Assembly (NCBI GenBank): GCA_963821755.1 | Contig: CAWGEX010000005.1 | Coordinates: forward strand, 682,001 to 746,000 | DNA from: Bog-473 sp963821755 | GTDB taxonomy: Bacteria; Actinomycetota; Acidimicrobiia; Acidimicrobiales; RAAP-2 | DNA length: 64,000 bases | Reading direction: 5' to 3' | Shown: piece after piece, positions 18,340 through 26,952 of the stretch | Position numbering within the stretch: the stretch's first letter is position 1 | Layout of the letters: each line of letters starts with the position of its first letter | Position numbers and translations under genes: made by a program | Notes under the pieces: generated by a model | The model's input: the letters and a program-made list of their open reading frames with translations, nothing else | What the model was told of the DNA's origin: nothing | The model's database searches: none

Positions 18340-18414
18340 ATGACCTCTGCTCTCAACAGCGATGAGGAATTCCAGGCTGAGATGGTTCGGCTCGAAGACC
18401 GGGCGTTTCGATGA
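18340..18414 (+). CDS. Micro-ORF (24 residues) leading the cytochrome-b mini-cluster
   Basis: A 24-codon ORF starting at an ATG at 18340, with charged content (DEEFQAEMVRLEDRAFR). Its TGA at 18412-18414 overlaps the ATG of the next small gene (ATGA), so it could couple translation of the downstream genes. There is no strong ribosome binding site ahead of it and I recognise no family. It may be a leader peptide or a small subunit. Confidence 0.35.
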   Translation: MTSALNSDEEFQAEMVRLEDRAFR

Positions 18415-18587
18415 TGTCCTTGTTGGCCATCAGAGCCCTGGTCAATCTGAACGGGCCGGGCCACTATCTGCACTGGGGCTTCATACAGCTTTCCGTGGCC
18501 AACGCCCTCGTTATCGCCCTCATGGTGGTGGTGTTCGTCGGAGCGATTCTCATTCCGTTCCGTCGAGGAAAGAGCCGAAACCGATGA
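18411..18587 (+). CDS. Small single-helix membrane protein of the cytochrome-b cluster
   Basis: 58 residues from the ATG at 18411; a second ATG follows directly. The order is a short amphipathic start (LLAIRALVNLNGPGHYLHWG), a strongly hydrophobic helix (~residues 28-50, ANALVIALMVVVFVGAILI) and a basic end (FRRGKSRNR), predicting an inside C-terminus. It is translationally linked on both sides: ATGA overlap with the micro-ORF before it and with the cytochrome b gene after it. The position suggests a small subunit of the same membrane complex. The two His near the helix could be of interest. No family recognised. Confidence 0.6.
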   Translation: MMSLLAIRALVNLNGPGHYLHWGFIQLSVANALVIALMVVVFVGAILIPFRRGKSRNR

Positions 18588-19285
18588 GCATCGAGACCGG
18601 CAGTCCCGGCCCACAGGCAGACGCCGGACCCGATTCGAGGCAGTGGACGGCGAGGGCCCGGAGGGCCGCGGTTGCGGCGCTCCCGCCTGAACGCCTGCTC
18701 CCAGACCGGCAGCCTGCCTATATGGCTTCTTGGATCTACGTGTTCGGGATCCTGACCCTGGTCAGTCTGGCCTGGGTGATCCTCACGGGTTGCGTCCTGG
18801 CCATCATGGGACCCACCTGGTGGCACGTGTCCTCGGTCGGCCTCTTCGTGAACTCACTGCACCTCTGGAGCGTCGAGGCCTTTTTCTTCTTCATGGTGAT
18901 CCACCTGTGGGGCAAGTTCTTCATGGCGGCCTGGCGGGGAAACCGGCGGCTGACGTGGATCACGGGAGTTGTCACCTTCGTGATCTCGGTCGGTGCCGCC
19001 TTCACCGGCTACCTGTCCCAGCAGAATTTCGATTCCCAATGGATCTCCACGCAAGCCAAGGACGGCATCAACGCCAGTGGGGCGGGCGCCATCTTCAACG
19101 TCTTGAACTTCGGGCAGATGCTGATGTGGCACATCGTGCTCCTCCCGCTGGTCGTCGTCGCGCTCACCGGTGTGCATGTGCTCATGGTGAGGCGTCGGGG
19201 CATTGTGCCTCCGTTCGACGTCGAGGGTGAGGCGCCCAGTTCGACTCCCAGGTCGGCACCTGTAGCGGGCGAGGATGACTCGTGA
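18584..19285 (+). CDS. Cytochrome b N-terminal-domain (b6-like) protein
   Basis: 233 residues from an ATG overlapping the preceding stop. After a ~45-residue polar N-terminus come four predicted helices. Helix B carries two His 14 apart (HLWSVEAFFFFMVIH), and helix D two His 15 apart (HIVLLPLVVVALTGVH), the spacing of the two b-heme ligand pairs of cytochrome b6. This is a stand-alone N-terminal half of cytochrome b, not a copy of the full-length QcrB a few kb upstream. It is paired with a separate C-terminal-like subunit but with no Rieske or cytochrome c gene. A quinone-linked redox role is inferred; the partner is unknown. Confidence 0.8.
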   Translation: MSIETGSPGPQADAGPDSRQWTARARRAAVAALPPERLLPDRQPAYMASWIYVFGILTLVSLAWVILTGCVLAIMGPTWWHVSSVGLFVNSLHLWSVEAFFFFMVIHLWGKFFMAAWRGNRRLTWITGVVTFVISVGAAFTGYLSQQNFDSQWISTQAKDGINASGAGAIFNVLNFGQMLMWHIVLLPLVVVALTGVHVLMVRRRGIVPPFDVEGEAPSSTPRSAPVAGEDDS

Positions 19286-20268
19286 GCGCAGCGAAGGGGG
19301 CGGCCAAGCAGCGCCACTTCAACCCCGATCGTGACGTCGAGGAGTGGCATGGTGCCTACGTCACCTATGACATCTTGAAGGAGGCTCTCGTCGCCCTCTT
19401 GGTGGTCGGCGTCCTGATCGCCGGGTTGGCCATCATCTTCTCATCGCCCGACGAGCACCCAGTCACGCTCAAGAGCTGGACGGCCAACGATCCGGTCGAT
19501 TTCGCCCAGACGGCGATCACCGAACTCGACGGCACCAGTGCCGTCGCCACGTACGGCCCCCCGTATAACGCCACGCCCGGCAGCTCCCAGTCGATCGGCT
19601 TCTTCTCGCCCGAGAAGTGGTTCGGGGTGCGCCATCCCGTCAACACGGCCCAGGACTTCGTTATCGATCCACTGAGGACCCTGCCCAACCGACCCGCGCT
19701 CGCTGCTGTCCTTCATCGCTACACGTCAGCCCCGTCGTCCCAGCAAGCACTGTGGACCACGGCCTACGAGAAGGCGGTCACCAAAGCCAGCTTCGCCCAC
19801 GGGGCCCTCCGAGTCCCCGCTGGTCGTTACGGACCGGTGGCACCCATGATGAGCGCCTTGACCTCGATGGCCCGCAGCGGATCTCTCGATGGTGCCTTGC
19901 TCAGCTCGAGCCAGTTCTACGACACCAACTACACCAAGCCGCTCCTCTACCTCGCCGACGGTACCTACCTGGCCAACCTCGCAGGTCAACAGCATCTCCA
20001 AGGAGACCAGTGGGGAATGATGAACGAGACGGGGAGTTTCCCCGGTCAGGCTTGGCTCTGGCTCTACACCTTGTGGTACCAGGTGCCGCCCATGAACTCG
20101 TCTCCCAATGCTGACCTGCAGGTGTGGGCCATCATGATGGGACTCACCGTGCTTCTCGTCTTCTTGCCCTTCATACCCGGCCTCCGATCCATTCCCCGTT
20201 GGTCACGGGTCTATCGACTGATCTGGCGTGTCCACTACCGGGAGTTGCAGAGCCCAGCGACCACGTAG
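19282..20268 (+). CDS. Membrane subunit with large extracytoplasmic domain, cytochrome b C-terminal-like
   Basis: 328 residues from a GTG overlapping the cytochrome b stop. One helix lies near residues 33-54 (EALVALLVVGVLIAGLAII) and one near 280-300 (VWAIMMGLTVLLVFLPFIPG), followed by the basic tail IPRWSRVYRLIWRVHYR. The ~220 residues between them should face outward and hold no Cys heme motif. FSPEKWFGVRHPVN and the tail recall cytochrome b subunit IV-like proteins, but the loop is far too long for a normal one. With the cytochrome b half upstream it probably forms a two- or three-subunit membrane redox complex. Function unknown. Confidence 0.55.
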   Translation: MSAAKGAAKQRHFNPDRDVEEWHGAYVTYDILKEALVALLVVGVLIAGLAIIFSSPDEHPVTLKSWTANDPVDFAQTAITELDGTSAVATYGPPYNATPGSSQSIGFFSPEKWFGVRHPVNTAQDFVIDPLRTLPNRPALAAVLHRYTSAPSSQQALWTTAYEKAVTKASFAHGALRVPAGRYGPVAPMMSALTSMARSGSLDGALLSSSQFYDTNYTKPLLYLADGTYLANLAGQQHLQGDQWGMMNETGSFPGQAWLWLYTLWYQVPPMNSSPNADLQVWAIMMGLTVLLVFLPFIPGLRSIPRWSRVYRLIWRVHYRELQSPATT

Positions 20269-20583
20269 TGTCCGTTGACCACCGGACTCGCAGGTGGGTG
20301 GGCCGCTCCCTATTGGAGCCGGTCGCGAAGGTACGGCAGTGCGCGGTGGCGACGGTACGGCGGTGGGATGCGTGCCGTGGCCACTCAATCGGGGTTGGAC
20401 GGTTGAACAAGCCCGGAGACAAAAAGACGCATATTTCGATGAGAATCTGACTCACGGCTCGTCTGCCAGTACAACGGCCCCAGCGAGGGAGAATGTGCTT
20501 CTCGAGCCATGCGCCGTGCACGTTAAGCCGTGACGTTAAGTTGAAGCGCTGGCCAACGATCGACGCCAAGGGAGACCCACGAG
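20269..20583. other. Intergenic stretch without a gene
   Basis: 315 bases with no convincing ORF. It holds two direct copies of GGTACGGC (20330-20337 and 20354-20361) 24 bases apart, and a short GTCCG/CGGAC stem just after the preceding stop. GGGAGACCCACGAG before the ABC gene is its likely ribosome binding site. I see no clear promoter boxes. Confidence 0.4.
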
Positions 20584-21354
20584 ATGACGACAACGGAACA
20601 GGGGACGAGTGGAACCGCGCCCCCGTCGATCCTGCCGGCAGCCCGCGCCATCGACCTGGTCAAGACCTATGGCAAGGGTGATGCCGTCGTCCACGCCCTC
20701 GACGGGATCAACGTCGAGTTCGAGAGCGGCCAGTTCACGGCGGTCATGGGTCCCTCTGGTTCGGGCAAGTCCACTCTCATGCACTGCATGGCCGGACTTG
20801 ACACACCGACGTCGGGCCGGACCTTCGTGGGTGAGCGGGAGATCGGGAAGCTCGACGATGCCGGACTCACGCAGATGCGTCGAGACCAGATCGGGTTCGT
20901 CTTCCAGTCTTTCAACCTGGTCCCGACGCTGACAGCGAGGGACAACATCACGCTGCCCGCCGACCTGGCCAAGGTCAAGGTGGATCAGGCCTGGTTCGAC
21001 TACCTGGTCGGGCAGCTCAGGATCGGCGACCGACTATCCCATCGTCCGAGCGAGATGTCGGGTGGCCAGCAGCAACGTGTCGCCTGCGCCAGGGCGTTGA
21101 TCGAGCGGCCCGATCTGATCTTCGCCGATGAGCCGACCGGCAACCTCGACTCGAACGCGTCCGCTGAGATGTTGGATTTCATGCGCCGTTCGGTGACCGA
21201 ACTGAAGCAGTCGATCGTCATGGTCACCCACGATGCCCGGGGTGCCGCCTACGCCGACCGGGTGGTCTTCTTGGCTGACGGAAAGGTGGTAGATGAACTC
21301 CTCTCACCCACGGCGGACTCTGTTCTCGAGCGGATGAAGCTGCTGGGTAGCTGA
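20584..21354 (+). CDS. ABC transporter ATP-binding protein, MacB/LolD type
   Basis: 256 residues from an ATG at 20584. The Walker A motif is GPSGSGKSTLMH (~residue 58), the Q-loop is FVFQSFNLVPTLTA, the signature is MSGGQQQR and Walker B is LIFADEPTGNLDS. The STLMHCMAGLDTPTSG segment is typical of the MacB/LolD/FtsE-like class that works with FtsX-fold permeases. The permease gene starts one base after this stop. The pair is likely to move a peptide, lipid or antibiotic out of the membrane, or to act as a mechanotransmission unit. The substrate is unknown. Confidence 0.92.
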   Translation: MTTTEQGTSGTAPPSILPAARAIDLVKTYGKGDAVVHALDGINVEFESGQFTAVMGPSGSGKSTLMHCMAGLDTPTSGRTFVGEREIGKLDDAGLTQMRRDQIGFVFQSFNLVPTLTARDNITLPADLAKVKVDQAWFDYLVGQLRIGDRLSHRPSEMSGGQQQRVACARALIERPDLIFADEPTGNLDSNASAEMLDFMRRSVTELKQSIVMVTHDARGAAYADRVVFLADGKVVDELLSPTADSVLERMKLLGS

Positions 21355-21355
21355 C

Positions 21356-23893
21356 GTGCGCAGGATCGTTCTCCAGGGTCTGTTGGCCCACAAGCTCCGT
21401 CTGGCGCTGACCGCTCTGGCCATCGTGCTCGGTGTCACATTCATCTCGGGAACCTTCGTCCTTACCGACACTCTGCACAACACCTTCACCACCCTGTTCG
21501 GCCGCATCTACCAGAACGTCGACTTCGAGGTCCGGGGGACGGCCGCGTTCTCCAGCAACAACGGAGGGGCGGGCGCGACGCACAAACCAATCCCCCAGTC
21601 GATCGCCACCTCGGTGCGTCACGTGCCCGGCGTGGCCTACGCGCAAGGCACCGTGAACGGGTACGCGCAGTTCGTCTCACCCGACGGGAAGGCGATCAGC
21701 AACGGGGGAGCCCCGACCCTGGGCTTTTCCTATGACCCCAACCCCCAATTGGCGGCGCTGCGCCTGTCCCAGGGGACGGCCCCCACCTCATCGCACGACG
21801 TGGTGATGGACGCCGGAACGGCGCAGAAATACCACTTCAAGGTCGGGGACCACGTCCGGGTGCTCCTGTCCGGACCACCGCAGACGTTCACCCTCAGCGG
21901 GATCGTCAGATTCGGCACCGCCAACAATCTGGCCGGCGCGACCATCGCTGCCTTCAACTTGCCCGTGGCCCAGCGGCTGTTCGTCGAGGTGGGCCGCTAC
22001 GACGCCATCGATATCTTGACCTCTCCGGGGGCCGACAAAGCGACCGTCCAACATGCCATTGCCGCCACGCTCCCCAAGGGTGTGGAGGTGGTCACCGGCC
22101 AGACGGTGGCCAACGAGCAGTCCAACGACGTCAACCAATCCCTCTCCTTCTTCTCCACCGCCCTCCTCGTCTTCGCCTTCATCTCGCTGTTCGTTGGCGG
22201 CTTCACCATCTTCAACACGTTCTCGATCACCGTGGGCCAGCGCACTCGCGAGCTCGCTCTCCTCCGGATCGTCGGGGCCAGCCGCCAGCAGGTGTTCCGC
22301 TCCGTGCTGGCCGAGGCCGTCATCGTCGGGACCGTGGCGTCCCTGGTCGGGTTGGGCCTCGGTGTGTTGGCTGCGTTGGGCCTCGAAGCGCTGCTCAAGG
22401 GATTCGGCATCACCCTGCCGTCGGGACCGTTGGTCTTCGAGGGCCGGACCATCATCGTCGCTTTGTTGGTCGGCGTGGGGGTGACGGTGGTGTCGGCCGT
22501 TGGCCCGGCCCGGCGCGCCGTTCGCATCCCGCCGGTGGCGGCCCTGGCCGACTACCGCGCTGATGAGGAGGAGTCCTCCCGGCGACGGATCGTCGTCGGG
22601 TCGGTGATCGCCCTGCTTGGCGTGGCCGCGCTCGTCTTCGGTCTGACCAAGCCGGCGATCGAGTTGGTCGGGCTCGGAGCGTTCGCCATCTTCATCGGGA
22701 TCGGGATGCTGGCGCCCGTCGTGGCCCGGCCGATGGCGAGTGTGATCGGTCGCCCGCTCGCCCGATTGTTCGGGATCGCGGGCAAACTCGGTCGGGAGAA
22801 CTCCATGCGCAGCCCGCGACGGACGGCGCAGACCGCCTCGGCCCTGATGGTCGGGCTAGCCCTGGTCGCCACCATCGCCGTGTTCGGCGCGTCACTGTCC
22901 AAATCCGCCACCAGCAGCGTCGACAATGCGATCAACGCCAACTACATCATCACGAGTTCCGCCCAAGGCGGCGCCGGAGGTTTCAGCAACTCGGTCTCCA
23001 GCGCCGCAGCCAAGGTGCCCGGTGTGACCGCTGTCTCGACGGTGTATCAGGGTGCCTTCGAGATCCGACGTGCGGTGTCCAACCTCACCGCCGTATCGAC
23101 CGATCATCTGCCCAGTACGGTCATCCTCCGCATGGACAGTGGCCACGGTGCGTCGTCCCTGGCTGCGGGCCAGCTGCTCATCGACACCACCACGGCGAAC
23201 ACCAAGCACCTGTCGGTCGGGAAGGTGGTGCCGGTGAAGTTTGCGCAAACGGGATCGTCCACCCTGCGGATCGGCGGGATCTTCAAGCCCAACGCACTGC
23301 TGGGCAGCTACGTGGTGGGCGACGGCTATTTCTTGGCTCATTTCGACAACCCGTTGCCCGTGGCGGTGCTCTTGCAGACTGAAAACGGCAGCACGGCTAC
23401 CTCCAAGGCGGTCGACAGGGGACTGGGTGCCTATCCGAACCTCAAGATCCAGTCCCGGGCCGCCTTCAAGAAGTCACAGGAGCAGCAGATCAATCAGCTC
23501 CTCGGTCTGATCTACGCCCTGCTGGCCCTGGCCGTGCTCATCGCTCTCATCGGTATCGTGAACACTTTGATGCTTTCGGTTTTCGAGCGGACCCACGAAA
23601 TTGGTTTGCTCAGAGCAGTGGGGATGAAACGTCGGCAGTTGCGGGCGATGATCCGATCGGAATCGGTGATCCTCGCCATCTTCGGTGCCATCATCGGCAT
23701 TATCGTCGGCACGGCGCTTGGCGCCGCGTTCGCCGCGTCGTTGAAAGAGCAGGGCATCACCGACATTGTGATCCCGGTGGCCAGCCTGGTGGTGTTCTTG
23801 ATCCTCGCCGGCCTCCTGGGCCTCGGCGCGGCCAGCTGGCCGGCTCGCCGTGCAGCCAAAATGGATGTGCTGACGGCGATCGCCACCGACTAA
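21356..23893 (+). CDS. FtsX-like ABC transporter permease, duplicated form
   Basis: 845 residues from a GTG at 21356. It has one N-terminal helix (~residues 13-35), then an extracytoplasmic domain. A block of three helices with the FtsX motif follows (VFAFISLFVGGFTIFNTFSI, RTRELALLRIVGASRQQVFR). A central membrane hinge region comes next, then a second extracytoplasmic domain and a final FtsX block (ALAVLIALIGIVNTLMLSVF, RTHEIGLLRAVGMKRRQLR). This twin-FtsX layout is common in Actinobacteria. It partners the ATPase one base upstream. Substrate not identifiable from sequence. Confidence 0.9.
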   Translation: MRRIVLQGLLAHKLRLALTALAIVLGVTFISGTFVLTDTLHNTFTTLFGRIYQNVDFEVRGTAAFSSNNGGAGATHKPIPQSIATSVRHVPGVAYAQGTVNGYAQFVSPDGKAISNGGAPTLGFSYDPNPQLAALRLSQGTAPTSSHDVVMDAGTAQKYHFKVGDHVRVLLSGPPQTFTLSGIVRFGTANNLAGATIAAFNLPVAQRLFVEVGRYDAIDILTSPGADKATVQHAIAATLPKGVEVVTGQTVANEQSNDVNQSLSFFSTALLVFAFISLFVGGFTIFNTFSITVGQRTRELALLRIVGASRQQVFRSVLAEAVIVGTVASLVGLGLGVLAALGLEALLKGFGITLPSGPLVFEGRTIIVALLVGVGVTVVSAVGPARRAVRIPPVAALADYRADEEESSRRRIVVGSVIALLGVAALVFGLTKPAIELVGLGAFAIFIGIGMLAPVVARPMASVIGRPLARLFGIAGKLGRENSMRSPRRTAQTASALMVGLALVATIAVFGASLSKSATSSVDNAINANYIITSSAQGGAGGFSNSVSSAAAKVPGVTAVSTVYQGAFEIRRAVSNLTAVSTDHLPSTVILRMDSGHGASSLAAGQLLIDTTTANTKHLSVGKVVPVKFAQTGSSTLRIGGIFKPNALLGSYVVGDGYFLAHFDNPLPVAVLLQTENGSTATSKAVDRGLGAYPNLKIQSRAAFKKSQEQQINQLLGLIYALLALAVLIALIGIVNTLMLSVFERTHEIGLLRAVGMKRRQLRAMIRSESVILAIFGAIIGIIVGTALGAAFAASLKEQGITDIVIPVASLVVFLILAGLLGLGAASWPARRAAKMDVLTAIATD

Positions 23894-23957
23894 GGAGACG
23901 ACGAGGTCGTCTTCTACTCCCGATCGGGTCGAACCGGGCCTCCTTCGAGCACGTACT

Positions 23958-24668
23958 GTGGAGCGGATGAGGAGTCCTGGTCCCTTATTGGCCGCCGGGC
24001 GGGACGCCGACATCTTCGAGTACGGCCCAGGGCTGGTGCTCCGACGATCTCGGGAGGGGCGCTCGCTGGCCGAGGAGGGTCGCGTCATGGAGTACGTCCG
24101 GTCGCAGGGGTACCCCGCACCTGCGGTCGAGGAACTAAGCGACGACGGTGTGGAAATGGTGATGGAGCGTATCGAGGGCGCCGACATGGTGGCCACGATG
24201 AGCAAGCGCCCATGGACGATTCCCCAGCAGGGCAGAGTTCTGGCTGACCTACATCATCAACTTCACGAGCTGACCGCACCGGACTGGCTTCGCGACGCCG
24301 CCGTCGGACGTGGGGATCGCCTGCTCCACCTCGACCTGCACCCACTGAATGTGATGATGAGCCCAAAGGGCCCGGTCGTCATCGACTGGACCGGTGCCGG
24401 CCGAGGTGATCCTGCAGTCGATGTGGCGTTGGCCTGGGTTCTGATGGCGGCGGGCGAGGTGTCGACGGGCCGCTTCATCGGTACGATCCTCGGGGTCGCC
24501 CGCTCGGCGTTGGTCAAGAGCTTCCTTCGCTCCGTCGATGTCGATGTTGTGACGAAGAGCCTGAGTGATGTGGTGGCCTGGAAGACCCTGGATCCCCACA
24601 TGTCGGTCAGTGAGCAAGCTCGCATGTGGCAGATGGTCAAGGAGGCGGGAGGGGCTTCCCCCGCTTAG
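23958..24668 (+). CDS. Phosphotransferase (APH/choline-kinase-like) family protein
   Basis: 236 residues from a GTG at 23958; an ATG at 23967 is the alternative. The kinase-like core shows LLHLDLHPLNVMM, with the catalytic Asp, and VVIDWTGAGRGDPAVDVA, with the metal-binding Asp. These are the hallmarks of the aminoglycoside phosphotransferase fold. The N-terminal lobe is short, so the protein is smaller than true aminoglycoside kinases (about 260-300 residues). The substrate is likely a small hydroxyl compound. Resistance cannot be assumed. It stands alone between the ABC exporter and a convergent cupin gene. Confidence 0.8.
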   Translation: MERMRSPGPLLAAGRDADIFEYGPGLVLRRSREGRSLAEEGRVMEYVRSQGYPAPAVEELSDDGVEMVMERIEGADMVATMSKRPWTIPQQGRVLADLHHQLHELTAPDWLRDAAVGRGDRLLHLDLHPLNVMMSPKGPVVIDWTGAGRGDPAVDVALAWVLMAAGEVSTGRFIGTILGVARSALVKSFLRSVDVDVVTKSLSDVVAWKTLDPHMSVSEQARMWQMVKEAGGASPA

Positions 24669-24690
24669 GGTCTGGCTTCGAGCGCCTGTT

Positions 24691-25230
24691 TCACTCCGAT
24701 CGAGGCCGGTCGTTCCAATGCGCCCGCAGGTCGTCCAGCCACGGCGGGTACTCCAGTGGTGGATCCGGCAGCGCGGTGGCGCCTCTCTCGGCCAGGGCCC
24801 GCTCGAAGGCCGCTTGGTCATCGCCCCATGACCGCGGGTCTCCCAGCATGACCTCGAAGAGCGTCGCCCCCTCGGGGCCGGCCACCAGGGGACCGAACGC
24901 GGCCCCGAGCGGCAGTTCGATGTGCGTTCCGGCCGGACAATGCCGCTCGCCGCACCAGATCTCACCGGCCATGACGATGAGCACGTGGGGGCTGAAATGT
25001 CCGTGCCGACGCACCACCATCCCCGGGTCGTAGCGGGCGTAGAGCGAGAGGTACTGCGGGTCGGGGGAGAAGGCCAGCCACTTCTCGTGGACGAAGGACT
25101 CGCTACCGTCGGCGTTGCGCTGGGCCTTGACGGCCTGCCACGGCACCCCGGCGTCGTCCAGCAGCCGAAAGGTCGGCTCGGACCCGGCCACCCTGGGATC
25201 GGCCGCCGGGAGCTGACCATCGACGCTCAC
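24691..25230 (-). CDS. Cupin-fold protein
   Basis: 179 residues from a GTG overlapping the stop of the MFS gene (GTGA). The segment MVVRRHGHFSPHVLIVMAGEIWCGERHCPAGTHIELP is a cupin metal-site motif, with His/His/Glu in motif 1. A second strand block (FEVMLGDPRSW) follows. The family ranges from dioxygenases to sugar isomerases and binding proteins, and the reaction is not readable here. Coupling to the MFS gene hints at processing of a transported compound. Confidence 0.65.
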   Translation of the reverse strand: MSVDGQLPAADPRVAGSEPTFRLLDDAGVPWQAVKAQRNADGSESFVHEKWLAFSPDPQYLSLYARYDPGMVVRRHGHFSPHVLIVMAGEIWCGERHCPAGTHIELPLGAAFGPLVAGPEGATLFEVMLGDPRSWGDDQAAFERALAERGATALPDPPLEYPPWLDDLRAHWNDRPRSE

Positions 25231-26477
25231 GGCGACGTGGCCGCCATTTCTCTGCGGACCGGCGCCGGCCGGACCCACTCGAAGAGGCTCATGGCGCAGG
25301 TCAGCGCGCCGAGTCCGGCACCCAGGACACACACGGCGGACCAGCCGCCGGTCGCATAGACCGAGCCCGCGGCGATCGACCCCACCGCACCACCGACGAA
25401 GTAGCAGACCATGTAGGCGCTGTTGATCCGGCTCCTGGCGTCGGGACGCAGCGCGTAGATGATGGTTTGGTTGGTGATCTGCATGCCCTGTGTCCCGACA
25501 TCGAGCACGAGGATGCCGATGAGCAGCGCCGCCAACGAGGTGCGGCCGAACCACAAGAGGCCGAACGATCCGACCAGGAGCACACCGGCCACGATGGTCG
25601 ATGCCTTGGCGCGGTCGGCGTCGGCCAGCTTCCCGGCCAAATTGGCGGCCAGGACGCCTGCGGCCCCGACCAGACCGAAGAGCCCGATCACCGCGTTGGA
25701 GTAGTGGTACGGCGGATTGGAGAGCAGGAAGGCGAGGGTCGTCCACAAGACGCTGAAGCAGGCGAAGGCGCAGGCTCCGTGCCAGGCCCGCCGCCGCAGG
25801 ACGGGCTCGTCAACCAGGAGGCGCAGGGACGACCCGACCAGGTGGCCGTAGGACCGCCGGGGCCGGGGACCCTCGTCGGGCAGCGCCCGCCACAAGATGA
25901 CGGCAAAGAACACCATGAGGGCGGCCGAGACCCAGTAGATGGCTCGCCACCCGGCCCATTGCGCCACCAGGCCCGACACCGTGCGGGCCATCAGAATCCC
26001 CAGCAGCAGGCCGGTCATGATCCGGGCCACCACCCGCCCCCGCCGCTCGGGCGGTGCCAGATCGGCCGCGAACGGGATCATGACCTGCCCGGCCACCGAG
26101 GCACACCCGACCGCCAACGAGGCGAGCCCGAAAATGACGAGGTTGGGCGCCAGCGCGCAGCCGATCAGGGCCACGACGGCAACGAGGAAGATCTGCACCA
26201 CCAATTTTCGCCGGCGGAAGAGATCGCCCAGCGGGACGATCAGGAGCAGGCCGGCGGCATAGCCGATCTGGGCGCTGGTGATGACCAGTGCCGTCGGGCC
26301 GGCGCCGCTGTGGAAGTCACGCCCGACGTCGTGCAGGACCGGCTGGGCGTAGTAGAGGTTGGCCACCACCGCACCGGTGGCGACGGCCATGACGGCAACG
26401 AGGCCTCGGGACAACCCCCGTGAGGCCACCGGTGCCGGTGAAGTGGTGGTCACCGTTTCAGGGTACCGGGCGAGCAT
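25227..26477 (-). CDS. MFS transporter
   Basis: 416 residues with twelve predicted helices. Start at 26477, or at a GTG near 26453 that begins with a Thr-rich segment. The motif between helices 2 and 3 reads GDLFRRRKLVV, the classic MFS signature, and a partial repeat lies in the second half. Helix contents such as VVANLYYAQPVLHDVGRDF resemble the sugar-efflux/drug-efflux-like (YnfM/AraJ) group. That group exports small molecules by proton antiport. The substrate is unknown. Its stop overlaps the start of the cupin gene. Confidence 0.85.
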   Translation of the reverse strand: MLARYPETVTTTSPAPVASRGLSRGLVAVMAVATGAVVANLYYAQPVLHDVGRDFHSGAGPTALVITSAQIGYAAGLLLIVPLGDLFRRRKLVVQIFLVAVVALIGCALAPNLVIFGLASLAVGCASVAGQVMIPFAADLAPPERRGRVVARIMTGLLLGILMARTVSGLVAQWAGWRAIYWVSAALMVFFAVILWRALPDEGPRPRRSYGHLVGSSLRLLVDEPVLRRRAWHGACAFACFSVLWTTLAFLLSNPPYHYSNAVIGLFGLVGAAGVLAANLAGKLADADRAKASTIVAGVLLVGSFGLLWFGRTSLAALLIGILVLDVGTQGMQITNQTIIYALRPDARSRINSAYMVCYFVGGAVGSIAAGSVYATGGWSAVCVLGAGLGALTCAMSLFEWVRPAPVRREMAATSP

Positions 26478-26517
26478 CGCCCACCTCTCGGAGTCCGGAT
26501 GGGCTCGACCCGCTGGT

Positions 26518-26952
26518 TCAGACGTGACCGCCGCGCCGGCTCTCGGCGGTCACGCCGGTGAGCGCGGTGAGGATGAGGGGGACTCCGAGGAAGGCCAGCC
26601 AGGAACCGAACACCAGGGCCAGCACGGTGAGGAAGGCGCCCATACCCAGGACAAAGGGCCAGATGGAGGAGCTGGGGAACGAGTCGATCACGCCGGCCCC
26701 CTCGGCGATGGTGGCCTCGTCGCTGTCGGACGGCCGGTCGCCCGCGCCGGGCGCCCGGCCCCAGTAGAAGAACTTCCGCCCGCCGAATCGCTTGTGCCAG
26801 AAGAAGTAGTACAGCCCCGGGAGGAATCCCAGGGCGGCGGTGCCGACCAACATCATCGTCCCGCCGTCCTCGTAGCTCCAGAACCAGTAGACGGTGCCCA
26901 CGATGCCGAAGAAGACACCGAGGAAGAGGAGGAACATCGCTTCGATCTTCAC
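26518..26952 (-). CDS. ctaF: Cytochrome c oxidase subunit IV, actinobacterial type
   Basis: 144 residues from a GTG overlapping the ctaD stop. Four predicted helices are arranged in two pairs (MFLLFLGVFFGIVGTVYWFWS, MLVGTAALGFLPGLYYFFW, then SSSIWPFVLGMGAFLTVLAL and FLGVPLILTALTGV). The YWFWSYE and GLYYFFWHKRFGG parts are typical of CtaF, the small fourth subunit of actinobacterial aa3 oxidase. It is the last gene of ctaC-ctaD-ctaF. The order and overlap leave little doubt about identity. Confidence 0.88.
   Translation of the reverse strand: MKIEAMFLLFLGVFFGIVGTVYWFWSYEDGGTMMLVGTAALGFLPGLYYFFWHKRFGGRKFFYWGRAPGAGDRPSDSDEATIAEGAGVIDSFPSSSIWPFVLGMGAFLTVLALVFGSWLAFLGVPLILTALTGVTAESRRGGHV

Noticed and set aside
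23958..24668. Aminoglycoside resistance gene
   Set aside because: The fold is right, but the protein is short and the family includes many non-resistance kinases.
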